A DNA stretch of 64,000 nucleotides from Aspidiotus rigidus. Lineage: Eukaryota; Arthropoda; Insecta; Hemiptera; Diaspididae. Below the pieces are notes generated by a model. It had not been told where the DNA came from. It was given only the letters and a program-made list of their open reading frames with translations, and did no database searches. A program made the position numbers and the translations under genes. Positions 10,793 to 46,194 of this stretch are shown piece by piece (position 1 is the stretch's first letter; every line of letters begins with the position of its first letter). Location of the stretch: NCBI GenBank assembly GCA_035079385.1, contig JAVHKY010000047.1:186001-250000 (forward strand), read 5' to 3'.

Positions 10793-12486
10793 TGAATTTT
10801 GGTAAATAGGTGTTGTACCCTGTTGTTTTTGAGAGACATTTCATCCGATACTCTTCTTCTTTTGTACGTTTTGTGATTTTTTTGTCGCGAAAATTGCCAT
10901 TACTGAGCGCGAAGAACAATCTCCTCAATATTATGTGTGTGATACTTTTCTACGAAAACTGCACGAAAAAGTGCGAAATAATTCTAATTTATTCTGTTTG
11001 TAAATTTTTATTTTTGTAAAATAATTTTTCAATTGTTACGAGAGTCATCGTTTGGATGTCTAGAAGTACTCTTGCATTCTGGGACCGTGCAGTGATTTAT
11101 GAATATTTCGAAGAAAACTCAACAGTAGGGTACAATAAAATTTTGTTACCCATTTCTAGTTTTTCTTCTCCTTTCTATTGTTTTTTCTCTTATTATTACC
11201 TATTATTATTTTTTCTTTATTTCTCTTCGTTGTTGTTGAAGAAATAAATTTTGAATAATAATCATTGATCTCAAAAACATGATAGGTCGGCGATGTTTAT
11301 TCAATTTTTAGATGGACGATGATATCCGGTTCTAAATTTGTAACGATTAGGAACCATTTTGTGGTAAGTTAGGATTATTTTAAGAGTGAATTGTATCGCG
11401 AGTGTAAAGCTAATCTTAGTATTTTACCTATTTAGATTTTCTCTCATTGTTTTTTTTTTAGAATACAATTTATGTTTTAGATTTTTAACTACCTATAAGT
11501 AGCTCGTTTCTTTTTTTTTTCTTCGCTTCGCTCTCCTTCTCTTTGTATTTTCAACCGTTGGAATGACACATCAACACTGAAAATACATAATGATTAATTA
11601 TCATCATAAAACGTGAAAATGTGCCTTATGTTGTAATATATAATTTTAATTCTTGATAAATAAATTTTTCCTTAGTTTGTTAGAATTGTCTGTTGTTTCA
11701 TTAACCCAGTCTATAAAATTTTCGTCAAAAACTTCTGAATAAGTTCAAGTTGGTTGCTAAAATCGATCAGTAATTGGTGATTGATGACTTTTTGTGAGCT
11801 TCTCGATGTGAACGAATCATTTTGCTATCAACTCTTGACTGTGGAATTTGCTTAGGACGATATAGGATATAGATCAACCATCGGCCATGAGAACAATGTT
11901 GTCAATTTGACGCAGAGATGTGATAAGAAAATTGGGATAATAGAATAAAAATACACACATACCAGTACTATGACACAGCTATGAAAATTGGGATAGTGGG
12001 ATAAAAATACAATGTTGAAATCACGTTTAGGCGTCATGATTTTTGTAGTATGGTTGGTCTATATCTTATATGGTACTAAGGGAATTTGAAAAATTTTTGC
12101 CTTCGAGGATCTATAATATTATGCAGGTATTTTGCGGATATCCACATTTTTGAATTCTCTGAACCGTTTCCCATCAATATACAAAATTTTGAAAAAATGA
12201 AAAATTACATGTACGCTTATTGTCACTCAATCTCATCTCCATAAAAAGGGCATCCGAGGTACATATCTTTATGGAACTGTCCCAGATTCATTTGTCGATC
12301 AATTTGAAAAATAATTAGTGATCTGTAAAGATGAAAACACGCAAAATATTTTTTGTCATTATGGATTTTTGGATAAAATGAATGTGGAATGAGTAATCTG
12401 AACATGAAACTTCAAAGACGTATTTTGAAAATCAACTATTGCTCACGGGTGCCCTTTTGACAGATAACTCCTCAAATGATGAACTA
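10793..12486 (+). other. STAT 3' UTR and intergenic DNA
   Basis: T-rich non-coding sequence follows the STAT stop. AATAAA polyadenylation signals lie at 11243-11248 and 11659-11664, and either could end the transcript. The open frames here are short and low-complexity. Downstream to the MITE at 12487 I see no gene. Confidence 0.5.
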
Positions 12487-12706
12487 TAGTCTGTTCACGT
12501 TAAGAAAGGATTTTTATGAGAAGGCGAATTTCATTATTTTACATGTTTCAAACATCCTGACGAATTTTCTTTCTTCTCAAGTTCTCATCTTCTGTAGGTG
12601 CCTAACCCATTCTCATTGAAGAAAAAAAAAATCATCGCGATGTTTCAAACGTTGAAATAATGAAATTTACCTTCTCAGAAAAATCCTTTTTTAATGTGAA
12701 CCGACT
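12487..12706. mobile_element. Palindromic MITE, family 2, copy 1
   Basis: The ends TAGTCTGTTCACGTTAAG and (reverse complement) TAGTCGGTTCACATTAAA match. The whole 220-bp unit folds back: GGATTTTTATGAGAAGGCGAA pairs imperfectly with the CTTCTCAGAAAAATCC side. The termini match the hairpin element at 39077-39203, so they form one family. It is non-coding. Confidence 0.75.
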
Positions 12707-12996
12707 ATTGTGATTTTTGTCCAGCCCAGTTATAATATCATTTAGGAATCCTACAATGTAGTCGACTGACCGTATAAACAGATCATTGGAAAATCACTTA
12801 TGTAATGGTTCTTTGCATTGTCCATGTAGCCTAGAATATTTTGAGGAAGAAACGCTTATTCATTACCGTAGCCTGGCGATGCTAGTAGCTGTAGCCAAAT
12901 TTTTTTGTTATACATAATTATTTCTATTTTCCCACATAATCGTAACACAAATGAGAAAATATCTGTTATAATTTATGAATAATATTTATTTTTTCT

Positions 12997-13257
12997 CAGA
13001 GATGTTGCACGAAATTCCTTGAATTTCGTTTCGGTATTTACTTTCGTTATCTTGCAATTTTCTGTTAAAACGAAATTACTTTGTTATACTGAATTTCGTT
13101 TCTTTATTTCAGCCCGAAAAAATAATTTCGTTATTTTCGTTAGGCTACTCGTTATCGTCAACGGGATTATTTTCGTTTTCGTTACTGCATTTCGTTTCGT
13201 TATTTCAGCTTAAAAAATTTCGTTAAATTTGTGATTCGTTTTCGTGCAACACCTCTG
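12997..13257. mobile_element. hAT-like MITE with 8-bp target duplication
   Basis: The termini are CAGAGATGTTGCACGAAA and its near reverse complement ending CAACACCTCTG. The element is flanked by the perfect 8-bp direct repeat TTTTTTCT (12989-12996 and 13258-13265). An 8-bp duplication with CAGRG-type ends is the hallmark of hAT transposons. The 261-bp body is made almost wholly of reiterated ATTTCGTT/CGAAAT-type words, which echo the sequence just inside the termini. It is non-coding. From its end to 14123 I see no gene apart from the PI4K2 5' UTR/promoter. Confidence 0.85.
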
Positions 13258-14123
13258 TTTTTTCTTATGAGACGTTGACTGGACGCCCTCTCTACAGATA
13301 CCTCCTCAAATAATTATGACTGTGATCAAAAGAATTTGAAATTTGAATCATCTGTATTTTCAATTTTACCGTCCAAAAGCGATTAGAATGTGTTCTGCTT
13401 CTATGGGAATTCCTAGAAGTGCAATTCTAGCGCGACCTAGTCCGATAGCGATTGTCGCAAGTCACGACGATGCTAGCGCGCCAGCGGCATAAAAGAGCCG
13501 CATTGATTCGATATCCCTATTTTACTGAAACAGCAAGGAAGTACCTTGTGACAGGTTTCAAACATTCCTTTTCTCTTGATCGTTTAATAATACCGCGAAC
13601 AACAGTAATTTTTGTCTCAAGGTTTCAAACACTTTTATCAGTGTTTTGTTTGATGTTTATCAATTATCAGTATCATTGCGTTCGTGTTGCTTTCGTTCTG
13701 TTCTGTTCATCCAATATTTCGTAATCCGTAATTTCGTATGTGCGCTTTTCAATCCCTATCAGTCAGCGTCTATTATTCAAACATACCTACTCAAAAAGAA
13801 TAAAAAAAACAAAGGGAAAGGTAAAAATTGAAGAATCATCCTAGACGAAGTGGAAAAATTGTCATTTTCTCAAGTGTTCTTAACAAAGGTTGAGAAAAAT
13901 TATCACGGTTCTATTTCGATGGTTCTCCAAAGGCTGTGAGTTTGTGATTTTAGATACCTGCTCTACCACCTGACGGCAGACTGCTCGATAACGCGTCGAT
14001 TATTCACCTTATTCTATCACTCACGAGTATTCTAACGTTTCTTAATGGTCATCACGTTATCTCTTATTGCTGTCATTTTTGACTTTTGTTATCGCTTCGT
14101 AAAGCATCAACGTTTTCAACTCG

Positions 14124-17772
<3,649 letters not shown>

Positions 17773-20589
17773 GAATAACCAAGTTTTTGGTCTACGTACG
17801 GAAGGATTTTTTGAATGCACTTCTATCATTATGATAATATACATTATGTATGAACGGTCAAGCCATTCGTTTCGAATTCCTTCTCCGATTTTTCCTTGTT
17901 CTAGTTGAAAATGAGAATACATACTAATTGATATTCGTGTTACGTACTCGTTTACCTTTTTTTTTTCTCTCTCTTTTTCTCTGTAATATCACCCTTTCAT
18001 CGAGTTCCCAGTGAATGACATCACCGTTCAATTACGATTTTTTACTAGTTTTAGAAATCTGTACTGATGTTCTCCCCCAAAGTTGAAGGATGAATTACTC
18101 TGGATATGTCCCTTTTTCACATGTTACCCGTACAATTACCGGTTTTTCATTAATTTACTTCGTGCAATTTAGAAAGAGAAACTATCGATTGATTTTTGTA
18201 TAATCATACAGTTCTCATTTTCATTTCTCATTCTACGAGTAGATTTATTTCCCTGATTCTCATCTCAGTTGTAGTCGACGACTAAAAATGAGCGCTAAAA
18301 CTTTTGTATCCTCGTTCCCATTCATTTTCAATTCGAAAAATAGAAAACTACTGTAATTCAGAACTTGAGTTGACGACTACTAGCGAGATGGGAAGCAGGA
18401 AAATGAATAATAATTACGCTATTTGTCAATGATTTTTAATTCCCTTATTAGATCTTTTACCATCAAAAGTGAACACATTACATTCCTATCATTTTTTATT
18501 TTTGATGGTTATATTTTTAGATACCTACTCGTACGACTAGAATGAGGAGGTAGACGCTGAATCAACTCGCATGTATAATCATCAATTATAAGAATTGACT
18601 TGCATACTCATTCAGCCTTTTTTATCTGCAAAACATAAATCATAATCTTACTTCGTGTCATCGAAGACAGTCTTTCAGTCATTTTTCTCGAATTCATGGA
18701 ATGTAATGAACGTTTGGTAAAGAAACTATCGAATTTCTATGTCATTAAACTGATAAATCGTTGCTTTTTATGTACCGTATATGCGTATGATAATTTCATA
18801 AGCGAAATATTCATTTTTATGTATTTAATTGTTATGAATTTAATAAATATATAACGAGTTACTAAATTTTATTGATAAAAAAATGGGTTAGTTTTTTATA
18901 CATTTTTGGTATCGTGCGCTGAGACGAGCTCTTGAAGACCCCGAGGCTTTCAAAATTCAAGTGCGTCGTATTTCTTAGCGATCATTAAGTTGCAAACGGC
19001 GTACAGTAAATTATTTTTTACAGTACATTTTCCGAAACAGAATCATGCAATAGTAATACACCACCAACAGAGTGTGCAACGCGATGCTTTTGGAAAGAAA
19101 GAAACCCGAGAGTTTCTAGCTGCGGCTCGTGAACTTTAATAAGGCCGCCGTTTGGCTGCAAGGTCTCGCATTTTTCGACCCATGCTGACACATGAACTCT
19201 ACAGATCTATTGTTTCAACATCGATTTTTACCACTTAATAAATCATTCAAAATTATAGGATGGTATAATGAAGTGAGAGCATGATAAGACATATTATTTG
19301 TAGAAGTTTCGTTCAAATTGCATATCGAGTTGTTTCCAGAAAGAATCCGGTGTCCTTTAATTGATGGGCAAGAGTGCATCAAAAGTGCTGGTCATATTAC
19401 CTATCTTACTTTCTCTGATTTTCTAAAAAAGGTGACTCATTAACTTTAATTAATGACTTGGGCTAATAACTGAGTGGATACTTCTCGGTAGGTACAAGAA
19501 ACGATTATTAAATTGGTCGCAAAATTTGTTGTTGATTTAGAGTTTTTGGCCTTAGAACCTGACTGATCGAGCGGCATCATTAGTTTCCAGGTGGATGCGG
19601 ATTTCCACCCATCAAGGTTCGGGATCGAGAAAAGCTTATAACTTATCTGAAAAACTCTGTAGAAACTAGAAATTATGATAAAATTCATCTTCCATATCAA
19701 TTTTTGAAGCTTTCTAGAGAACACATCATTCGTACCCCCATGAATCTACCTACGTATAATTATTCGATTTTGTATCATCGAGTGGGTTATTTTGATACGA
19801 TGTGATGATGCTGGTAACGACGAGAAAGGTTCCAGCCAAACACTACAATCTTGATTCGCGATCTCGAATAAGACGATACCTAGGTATACGTAATTGTATC
19901 TACGTCGAAAAAGGTTCGCCGAAATAAAAACGAAAGTGCGTTCATGATTTTACGGAACGCCGAAATAACCGTAATTGACTGACTCATCTATGTAGTCTAG
20001 ACTGTCACAATTTTTTATATGCGCTTCTGTGCTTCTTGAATTTACGTTCTACTTTACCCTATCTTTCATGGGTGAGATATTGTACGAATATATATTGGAC
20101 TTAATTTTAACTATTTACATGTCGACGAACTAGGGCGATTCTCAACCATGTATTTGGATACGTATACTCCAAAGTCCAAATACTTATTCGGCGAATATAA
20201 ACCCAATTATGATGCAAGTTCATTCGATATTTTTTTCTTCGTCGTTAATTTAAAAGTCGTTTTCTTTCTGATCTTTGTTATTGGTTTTATTGCGATGACG
20301 AGTTAGAATTGATAGAGGCGTGCTCGTATGAATATTGGTAGGTAGTAGACGCTATTTCATTTCAAATGAAAATCATTCTGTGTACAGGTTTACGAATAGC
20401 TTAATTAATCGAGCGCATTCTCTATCGTACTTCGGAGTCCATTCAGCGCTATATTACACAATGAACTGAGGATGCTTTTGTTTTAAGAACGAGCGTGCGA
20501 TGTACGTTGAACTGGAATTATTGCCCCGGGGAAGTCTTTTTCTCGATCTTTTGTAGCTAGAAGATCAATACGTATCCACGGAGCCTGCA
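17773..20589. other. PI4K2 3' UTR and intergenic region, no gene seen
   Basis: The sequence is AT-rich, with an ATTTAATAAATATATAACG polyadenylation-like stretch near 18838. The few open frames (17657-17908, 19446-19724) show no conserved motif and no splice support. The last part should hold upstream control sequence of the next gene. Confidence 0.45.
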
Positions 20590-20597
20590 TATAAAAG
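20590..20597 (+). promoter_or_regulatory. TATA box of the secreted Ala/Pro-rich gene
   Basis: TATAAAAG lies about 160 bp before the ATG at 20751, with a TCATTTG initiator-like site roughly 30 bp downstream. A canonical TATA box fits a strongly and developmentally expressed gene such as a cuticle-type protein. The transcription start is not proven. Confidence 0.6.
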
Positions 20598-20750
20598 AAG
20601 AGGTAGGTCTTTCGGGTACCTCATTTGCGTGTATTTCTTATGTTGCGTTAACCCGAAGTGTTCATATTTCTTAGGTAATAAGTGTTTCATTTCATTACGA
20701 GTATCTCGACTTTTAAACTACCGGTTTTCTTCGACACACAAGGAGGAAAA

Positions 20751-22326
20751 ATGCTTAAAAAGGTGAGTAGAAATGACTTCTATCTCGATTATTCTAGATT
20801 AAGACAGTTTGAAAAGTTTGCAAATGGTGTCGTATGATAGTTGATTATTTTTGATAGAATTCATTTTAAATAGGTAACTTAGATAGATAATTCCAGAAAA
20901 AAAAAGTAATTTTTTCTTCTAGATATCACAGTAGTAAAACAATGAGAAGGAAAAGGAACATTTAAGATTGAAGCGATTCGGCAAAGTGAATAATAACAAA
21001 TTATTTGTCAGTAATTATCTTGATGGGATAGAATTTTGCATAAAAAATACACGTGTAATAATAGGTGTAAGGTGAAAAATTAAGATAGAATCAAAAGACA
21101 GAATCTCAAATCGAATCCAAATCATGATTCATGAGCCTAATTCAATTTTTTATTTCTATTAATTCAAAATGCCCACGCAGTCTGATGGAGAGGACTTCAC
21201 AAAATCATAAGAAGATCGTCAATGGGAAAACTAATTGAAGAAAAAAAAATAGCAGAACGCAAATATTACGGTTTGATTAGAATACTCAGTTCAGGAGCAA
21301 TAATTATTCATACCAGAAATTATCAGAATCGGAAATGAAATCCGTTATTATGAAATATTGCATCGTTTTTTCTCTGGAACTTTGGTCATATTTTTCACTA
21401 AATTTTATTGCTGTTCAAAATTATCGCTAGCGAAGGAAGATGTGGAGCGCAGGAGTAAAAGTATGCTATAGCCTCGGGAAAGGAATTCCGAAGTATCAAT
21501 AATTATAAGATGTCGTTTAGTTTGTTACTCTAATGAGAACGGTTTCTTGCCTCGAAAGTCATGAGCAGTCATAAGCATTGTTGCCGGAAGAATTTTCTGT
21601 AACTAAAAGTAACTAGAATTATAGAGTTTTATCATTCAAAAAAAGAATACAAATCTAGTGCATCACACAAACTACCGGAATTAAACTCTTTCAATCTTCA
21701 GGTCTAGTTTCCTTTAAAATAAAATTACGTTAAGTTTTCAAAAAAATATATTATTAAAAAAAATGTGGCTCGTAGGAATTTTGAATTATCATTTTTTTTT
21801 TTTGGAAACAGAATTTATACCTAGTATTCTACAACATCATTTTCATTTCCTTGCTTTCAGATTTTTATTTTGACGCTCGCTTTTACAATGACCATCTCCG
21901 CACCAGCTCCAGCCCCACATCCAGAGCCACATCCAGCACCGGCCGCAGACCCTGCACCAAAACCAGGCTTAACTCCATTACTGTACAGTTCTCCAGTCGC
22001 CGTTAGCTACAACGCTTTCTCCACCGTTCAAGCTCATCCATCGGTAGTTGTGAAGAGTGCACCAGCTGCTGCTGTAGTTCCCACAGTTCAAGCAATGCCC
22101 ACAGTCTATACTTTGCAAGCTCAGGCTGCTCCTGCCGTCGGTTAGTAAACAGCATTTGATGAAAGACAATAATGACGATATATCTATTCAAAAAAGTTTA
22201 ATTTTTAAATTACCAAAATCAGACATTGTCCTAATTTTCCATTTTTTCTTTTTCTTTTATGCACTAATTCTTTTATTATTTTCTCCCACAGGTTACGCGG
22301 TCAATTATCCTTACGTCGTCGTTTAA
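20751..22326 (+). CDS. Short secreted Ala/Pro/Val-rich protein
   Basis: Three exons join in phase: 20751-20762 (only MLKK), 21861-22140 and 22292-22326 (TAA), giving about 108 aa. The N-terminus MLKKIFILTLAFTMTISA is a classic signal peptide, split by an intron right after the fourth codon. That arrangement is common in insect cuticle and secreted-protein genes. The mature part is PAPAPHPEPHPAPAADP followed by Ala/Val-rich segments (YSSPVAVSY, SVVVKSAPAAAVVP) and ends GYAVNYPYVVV. There are no cysteines and no chitin-binding Rebers-Riddiford domain. It resembles low-complexity cuticular or neuropeptide-like precursor proteins, but the exact family is uncertain. A polyadenylation signal AATAAA follows at about 22491. 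The 1.1-kb first intron shows nothing notable. Confidence 0.8.
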
Positions 22327-22639
22327 ACTTGAAAATTTGAAACCTACGAATTCTCCTAATTTCAACACGCTATGAACACGTATCACGGTACAATAGTTTT
22401 TAGGAATAAATTTCGTATAAGGCAGTATTACATAATTTATTTTTCTCAAATGTGTAAATAATTTCTTTCCGTTTTTTTTGAAAGAAAAAAAATAAATTTG
22501 TAGTGGAAATTCCTATGAGAGAGTGGTAACGCAAAAAATATTTCACTCGTTAATGAAAGTTATACACGAGTAGTTCGGAATTCAGTGCTGATTGAAGAAC
22601 GATAAAATACCGTAAATGTTATTTAGAATGAGATGAAAG

Positions 22640-23917
22640 TCAACTATTCTTTGAAAGAATTTCTACTCCACCGTCTGGCTTTCCCATATACACTTTCGTT
22701 GCCATATTTAGGAACAAACCGACCTCCACAACACCTGTTATTTCAACAAAATCATGGGTAAAATAACCAGAAAGAGAAAAAAACTAAATTTTATTTACGA
22801 ACGCACGTTATATATACGATAGTTGATTTTCTAACTCACCGGGAATCATTTTGATCGTCACTTCTACATGTGACCAATTATTCGTACTCTCTGGGAATTT
22901 CCAATCGAGAATAAAGTTCGCGTTATCAGTGACTACTGGACCCTGAAAAGATGATAATCGATCAACAAGAAGTTCTACTTTTCACTGAGGAAAATGATTT
23001 AAATTTATCCAATAATTACAGCTTTAGCAACCGCCATCCTTATAATAGCTTCTCCCCCCAAGCAGGTTTCTATTCTATTTTTCACATTTACATAACTGAT
23101 TGGAATGACTTCGATAGGTACACCTTTCTTCCATGCAGTTCCAAACTTAGGACTCATTTTCCTGAAAACCAACCGTTCTATCAATCCATTCGTGACTAAG
23201 GAAAATTAAGAATGATTGGCGACTGACGTATGATCAACGACAATGAACAATTCATGGGAGGCAGCAGCTAGGATTTTCTCTTGAGTGAGGCAGCCTCCTC
23301 CTCCTTTAATTAAATTCATTTCGGGGTCTATTTCATCAGCTCCATCGATGGTCCACGCAACCTAAAAAAAAACTGACCAAGTGATAATAATGAACATCAA
23401 TTTCGGTTCGATCGAAATACAATATACATAACACGCAACGTACTTCCGGGTGATTATCGAGAGTTCCCAACGTGAGATTATTTTCCTGAATCAATTGTTT
23501 AGCTTGGAAGGAACTCGGTATGCATATCACCTTTAAATTTGATTTACGACCTTCTTCTTCCGCTTTCTTTTCGACAGCTTTTATCACCTCGGCTGTATGA
23601 CAATAATATGATTTGTAGACTTGAACTACCGTACAAGTTCTGTCGACCATGATTTGGGCAGCAAAATTTAAAAAGAAAAATATACGTCAAGTTTTACCGA
23701 TGAATTTCGCGGCGTAAACCACAGTTGACCCGCTACCAATACCGATAACAAGATCTCCCTGCGAATGAAAATTGAAATTGTTAGTTGAATTTGATCACTC
23801 ATGCGAGATGAAAGCATAAAAGAAGCTTACTTGAAAAGTTCGTTCATCGACAGCCTTCCGCACCGCACACTTTTTACTCAATTCCAAGTCATAGTGAGAC
23901 AAATTTTGAGAAGCCAT
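22640..23917 (-). CDS. RPIA: Ribose-5-phosphate isomerase A
   Basis: It interconverts ribose-5-phosphate and ribulose-5-phosphate in the cytosolic pentose phosphate pathway. Seven minus-strand exons join in phase: 23831-23917, 23698-23758, 23444-23592, 23228-23361, 23020-23161, 22840-22942, 22640-22734 (TGA), about 255 aa. Family motifs are the phosphate-binding [26 protein letters not shown], the active-site [25 protein letters not shown] (Lys and catalytic Glu), [26 protein letters not shown] and [19 protein letters not shown] chose the ATG at 23917. An in-frame ATG at 23977 would add 20 residues (MPKNYMLKRFLHSS...), possibly an N-terminal extension. The gene is divergent from the kinase gene at 24807. 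Confidence 0.94.
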
Positions 23918-23977
23918 AATGGCATTTACTACGACACTACTATGCAGAAACCGCTTCAACATGTAGTTCTTCGGCAA

Positions 23978-24806
23978 TCCGCAAGTAAGGAAATTTCAAA
24001 ATTCAAACTTCAAGGGCAAGTTCAGTATTCTCAGGTCAAAAACCGAACTGATTTACGAACATTAGGATGGAGATGTGGACCAATGAATATATGAACGCCT
24101 TCGATCACGGCGTTTCACCTTGAGGTATTCAACAGGTTCATACTTGATGGAACGTAACTTACAACTTTGTTCGGGATAAACTCGATTTTCAAGCTAAGTA
24201 TGTAATTAACATTCGCAGTCAAATGACGAAATTAATTAACCCAACAGTTTTGTTTATAGTTCAGTTATTTAAAAATATCAACAACCCGTTGATAGAGTGT
24301 TAGGAGAATAGGTTTTTAAACTCTCTGTATTAGTATGTCAAAAGACCCATTTATCCGAATTGTTGATTTATAGAAATATAGCCGGCAAGGAAAGTGTTAT
24401 CAGTGAGGGTCATCATCATTATCAGTAACCAATGAGAATTCTCATAATTATGACGTAATAATGCTGAACAGCATGCATCTATGTGTTGTAGTGATGTAAA
24501 TTGAAATAACGGTTTGAACTTGGATTTTAAATATTTTAATTCATTTCAGAGATTCATTTCACAGTTTTCACTGTCTTGTGTAGTGTCTTCTGATTACGAT
24601 TTTGATTAGTTCGGATTTGAGAATTTATTAATATTTTTATTTAAAAGGAACTATTTCACGTCCGTCTTTCAATAGATACTTTGGTGAAGGAACTGAGAAT
24701 TCGGATTCCGATAATCGTATTGTCAGGTATGAGCTTACCGTTCGGATTTCACGAATAGGGCCATTATTATCCAAATCGTCTTCCTCTTTTTTGATTCTTT
24801 TAGAAA
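23978..24806. promoter_or_regulatory. Shared divergent 5' region of RPIA and the PBK-like gene
   Basis: About 830 bp separate the two divergent coding starts. It presumably holds both promoters and 5' UTRs. An acceptor (TTCTTTTAG) sits 3 bp before the kinase ATG, so the kinase gene has at least one non-coding first exon here. No clear TATA box was seen. Confidence 0.5.
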
Positions 24807-26006
24807 ATGGATCGCAAATTTGCTCTTGGAAAGGAAAATAAAATTGTGCTTCCCTCCACCCCAGAGTTAAAACGTTTGGGATATGGAACCGGTGAGCTAT
24901 TATTTTTCGACTGCTTGAGTAATCAAATTCAATTTGTAAAGTCGATCTGGATCTTTATGTAGGTGTTGGAATCTTCCACGTTTCGCCCGGAGGGAAGAGC
25001 AATTCGCCCTGGGCGTTGAAGAAACTTATGCGTGGCACTAAATGTAACCAAACGATGATGGGTAAACGATTACGCAACGAAGCAAATATACTAAGAAAGT
25101 TGAATCACCCAAATATTGTTGGTTTTCGTGCTTTCTTGACTACGAACGATGGACGCGAATGTTTAGCCATGGAAGAATGTCACATGTCATTGAGTGACAT
25201 AATCGAAGGGAAAGAAGAATTGGGCCCTTTTCCTGTTGACATAATTTCAAAAGTCGCTGTACAAATAGCCAAAGCGTTAGACTATATTCACAACACGGTA
25301 CATCTATTACATGGTGATATCAAATCCCCAAATATTTTAATTAAAGGTAAGTTCGGTACCTAAATGTTTCCATGGATTTCTCAAGACATTGAATACAATA
25401 CTGGTGTATATATTTTAGGTAATTTCGACATCATTAAGTTGTGCGATTTTGGAGTCAGTTTAGCTTTGACGCCTGATGGTAGTAGCATTGACAGAGCTTT
25501 GGCTGGGGAAAAAGCTGTATATATTGGCACCAATTTATGGAGCGCACCCGAAGTTTGTGAAAAGACTGCTAATCAAATCGTTACTGATAAAGCGGATATA
25601 TTTGCGTATGGTCTTACAATATGGGAGATGCTCACCAATTCGACGCCGCATTGTCCTGATGTATCAGAAATGTCGATATCAGATTCCTCGTTCGATGAAG
25701 ATGCCTACGAGGAGATGATACGTGAATTAGTGGGTAGGTGAAATGATGTTTATTTTCTGTTTCGCTCTGAATTTAGATCGTTTTAAAAATTCTGAGTCTA
25801 GTGCCCTCTAAGAGAATTGCATAGTCCTCGATATTCATACAGTTCCCTTTTCAGGTACAAGACCACCACTATCCGACCTCGTGGAAAAAGATGCATCTTA
25901 CTCTACTATAATATCGCTATTTTTTGGATGCACGGAAGAAGATTACAAGAGTCGATTTTCAGCAGTCAACGTGTTGGAATTCTGTGCTAAAAATAATATG
26001 AATTAA
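24807..26006 (+). CDS. PBK: PBK/TOPK-family protein kinase
   Basis: This is a mitotic dual-specificity kinase of the PDZ-binding kinase / T-LAK cell-originated kinase family. Four exons: 24807-24891, 24963-25346, 25419-25733, 25855-26006 (TAA), about 311 aa, near the family's ~320. After an N-terminal PSTPELKRLGYGTG segment comes a nucleotide-loop region, then SPWALKKL with the catalytic Lys (~48). MSLSDII lies mid-domain. The catalytic loop is HGDIKSPN (Asp ~147), with HGD in place of HRD as in TOPK. The metal-binding CDFGVS (Asp ~166) and YIGTNLWSAPEV follow, then WEMLTNSTPHCPD. The next gene starts on the same strand 660 bp downstream. Confidence 0.9.
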
Positions 26007-26668
26007 AAAATAACACAATTACATACCGTCTTGCAGTTTTTTCAAGAGTCAAAAATTTCTATTCTTTTTAGTATTGTATTCCTAAATGAGTATTACGAAG
26101 TCTTTCACATTTAAAAATATGAAACCGTCAAGATTCGTTGAAATCAATTTGTACTTCTCATCTAGACGAGTGTGAAAATTTTGTACCTTAGAGCATATAA
26201 TTTTAATGTGTTCAGTCTGTATTTATTTTGGTAAGGTTGATTTGAAGGGCATTTTTAAATCCGCGATAATTTACCTTTATTGTCGATCGATTGTACGGAC
26301 GATGTTTCTAATGAGCAATATTGTAAGTTGAGAAGAAATACCTATCTCATAGCGGTAACAGGAAAAGGAATGTGACGTAGAGTGGCGTGATGGTTATTCT
26401 CTGAATTTTCGGAAGATTAGCGCGATATAATTCCCGGTAGATGATAAAATGAAGAGAAGAGGTACATTGTACATGTGCGTTAGATTTTTTCAGATAGTCG
26501 TCAAAATAAGACAGAATATCTCACACGCTTGAGGGATATCTTTAATATTGTTCATGTTACCGTTTGTGTGTAATGTAGTTGCAATTGTTACTTTGGATAT
26601 TAAATAGGGTTTTTACATTTTTTAAATCGTTTTCTAACGTTCATTTCTCGTCGCACGGATTAAGCAAA
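26007..26668. other. Spacer between kinase and A-T-R1-R2 genes
   Basis: It contains the kinase 3' UTR and the 5' UTR/promoter of the next gene. The frame of the next gene stays open upstream to an ATG at 26579, so an N-terminal extension of 30 residues is possible. I see nothing else. Confidence 0.4.
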
Positions 26669-45227
<18,559 letters not shown>

Positions 45228-46194
45228 TTGTAATGCTGATTACATGAATTTCATCATCAAAGATGATTCAGATTGTAATATTGAATTGTTCTACTACTAT
45301 GAAGAATTTTTTCTGAATAATTATGCATAACTTCTTATCAATAGATTGAAAACACAATAATATATCTCTGCGTTCTTTGAGCTCAGCGGGAAAAATAATT
45401 TCATTTTTGAACAGAAAAAATTTCAATTTCCGTAAATCTTATGTAAATACATCTTACGAGTTGGGAAAAAATAGTCAATAAATTCTCCAGTTGCTAGGAC
45501 GCTCTGGAAATAGTAAAAAACCAAGGATACACACCCAACCCTAAGATTCATTTCCTTTACTTTAAAATGTAGAATTTTTGTTCTTGTTCTCCTGAAGTTT
45601 TAGTGGTACAAACTGTGTTAATAGGAGCCGTGCGTTTGTATGAATTGTGGAGGAATCTCCTCTCAAGTTGAGGTGACAATGTTTCAAATATTGGAATTCA
45701 TGAGCATGACAATACAAAGGAGATAATTGTCTTCTATGGTATCTCGGGAAAGGATTCCTTCACATCATGCGAGTGCATGGCTACCAGTAACACAATTTGT
45801 ACCGCTGCGACTCGAGGGGGAAACAGTAACACATAAATTATAGTGGCGCGGCGGGTGTGTATCTTTGATTTTTTAATATTCCCAGTGCGTTCCGACGACT
45901 GGAGAATTTTTTTCAATTTTTTTAAAACTCGGCGTAAGCTCGAGCTATATATGATAGAAGGGGGACTTGGAAAAATTTCGACTCTCAAGCTATATATGAT
46001 AGGAGGGGGACTTAGAAAAATTTAGTCTCTCAAACTATATTATACTAGGCCTACAGTAGGTCTAGGCCTTCTTTATACTAGCTTTATCTAGGTCTAGGCT
46101 TCCTTGAATTTTCAATATCAAATCCCATTTGACTCATAAAACAGGTTCCCTGCGTTCCTCGTGTAACTTTGTTAAGGAAGCCGTCGTTTTCACC
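45228..46194. other. A-T-R1-R2 3' UTR and dispersed repeat units
   Basis: The 3' UTR begins after the TAG. An AATAAA-like CACAATAATATA lies near 45355. From about 45940 to 46135 come units of the dispersed CTATATATGATAGGAGGGGG family, and a TAGGTCTAGGCTTC stretch that recurs at 46980-47035. No gene is seen. Confidence 0.45.
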
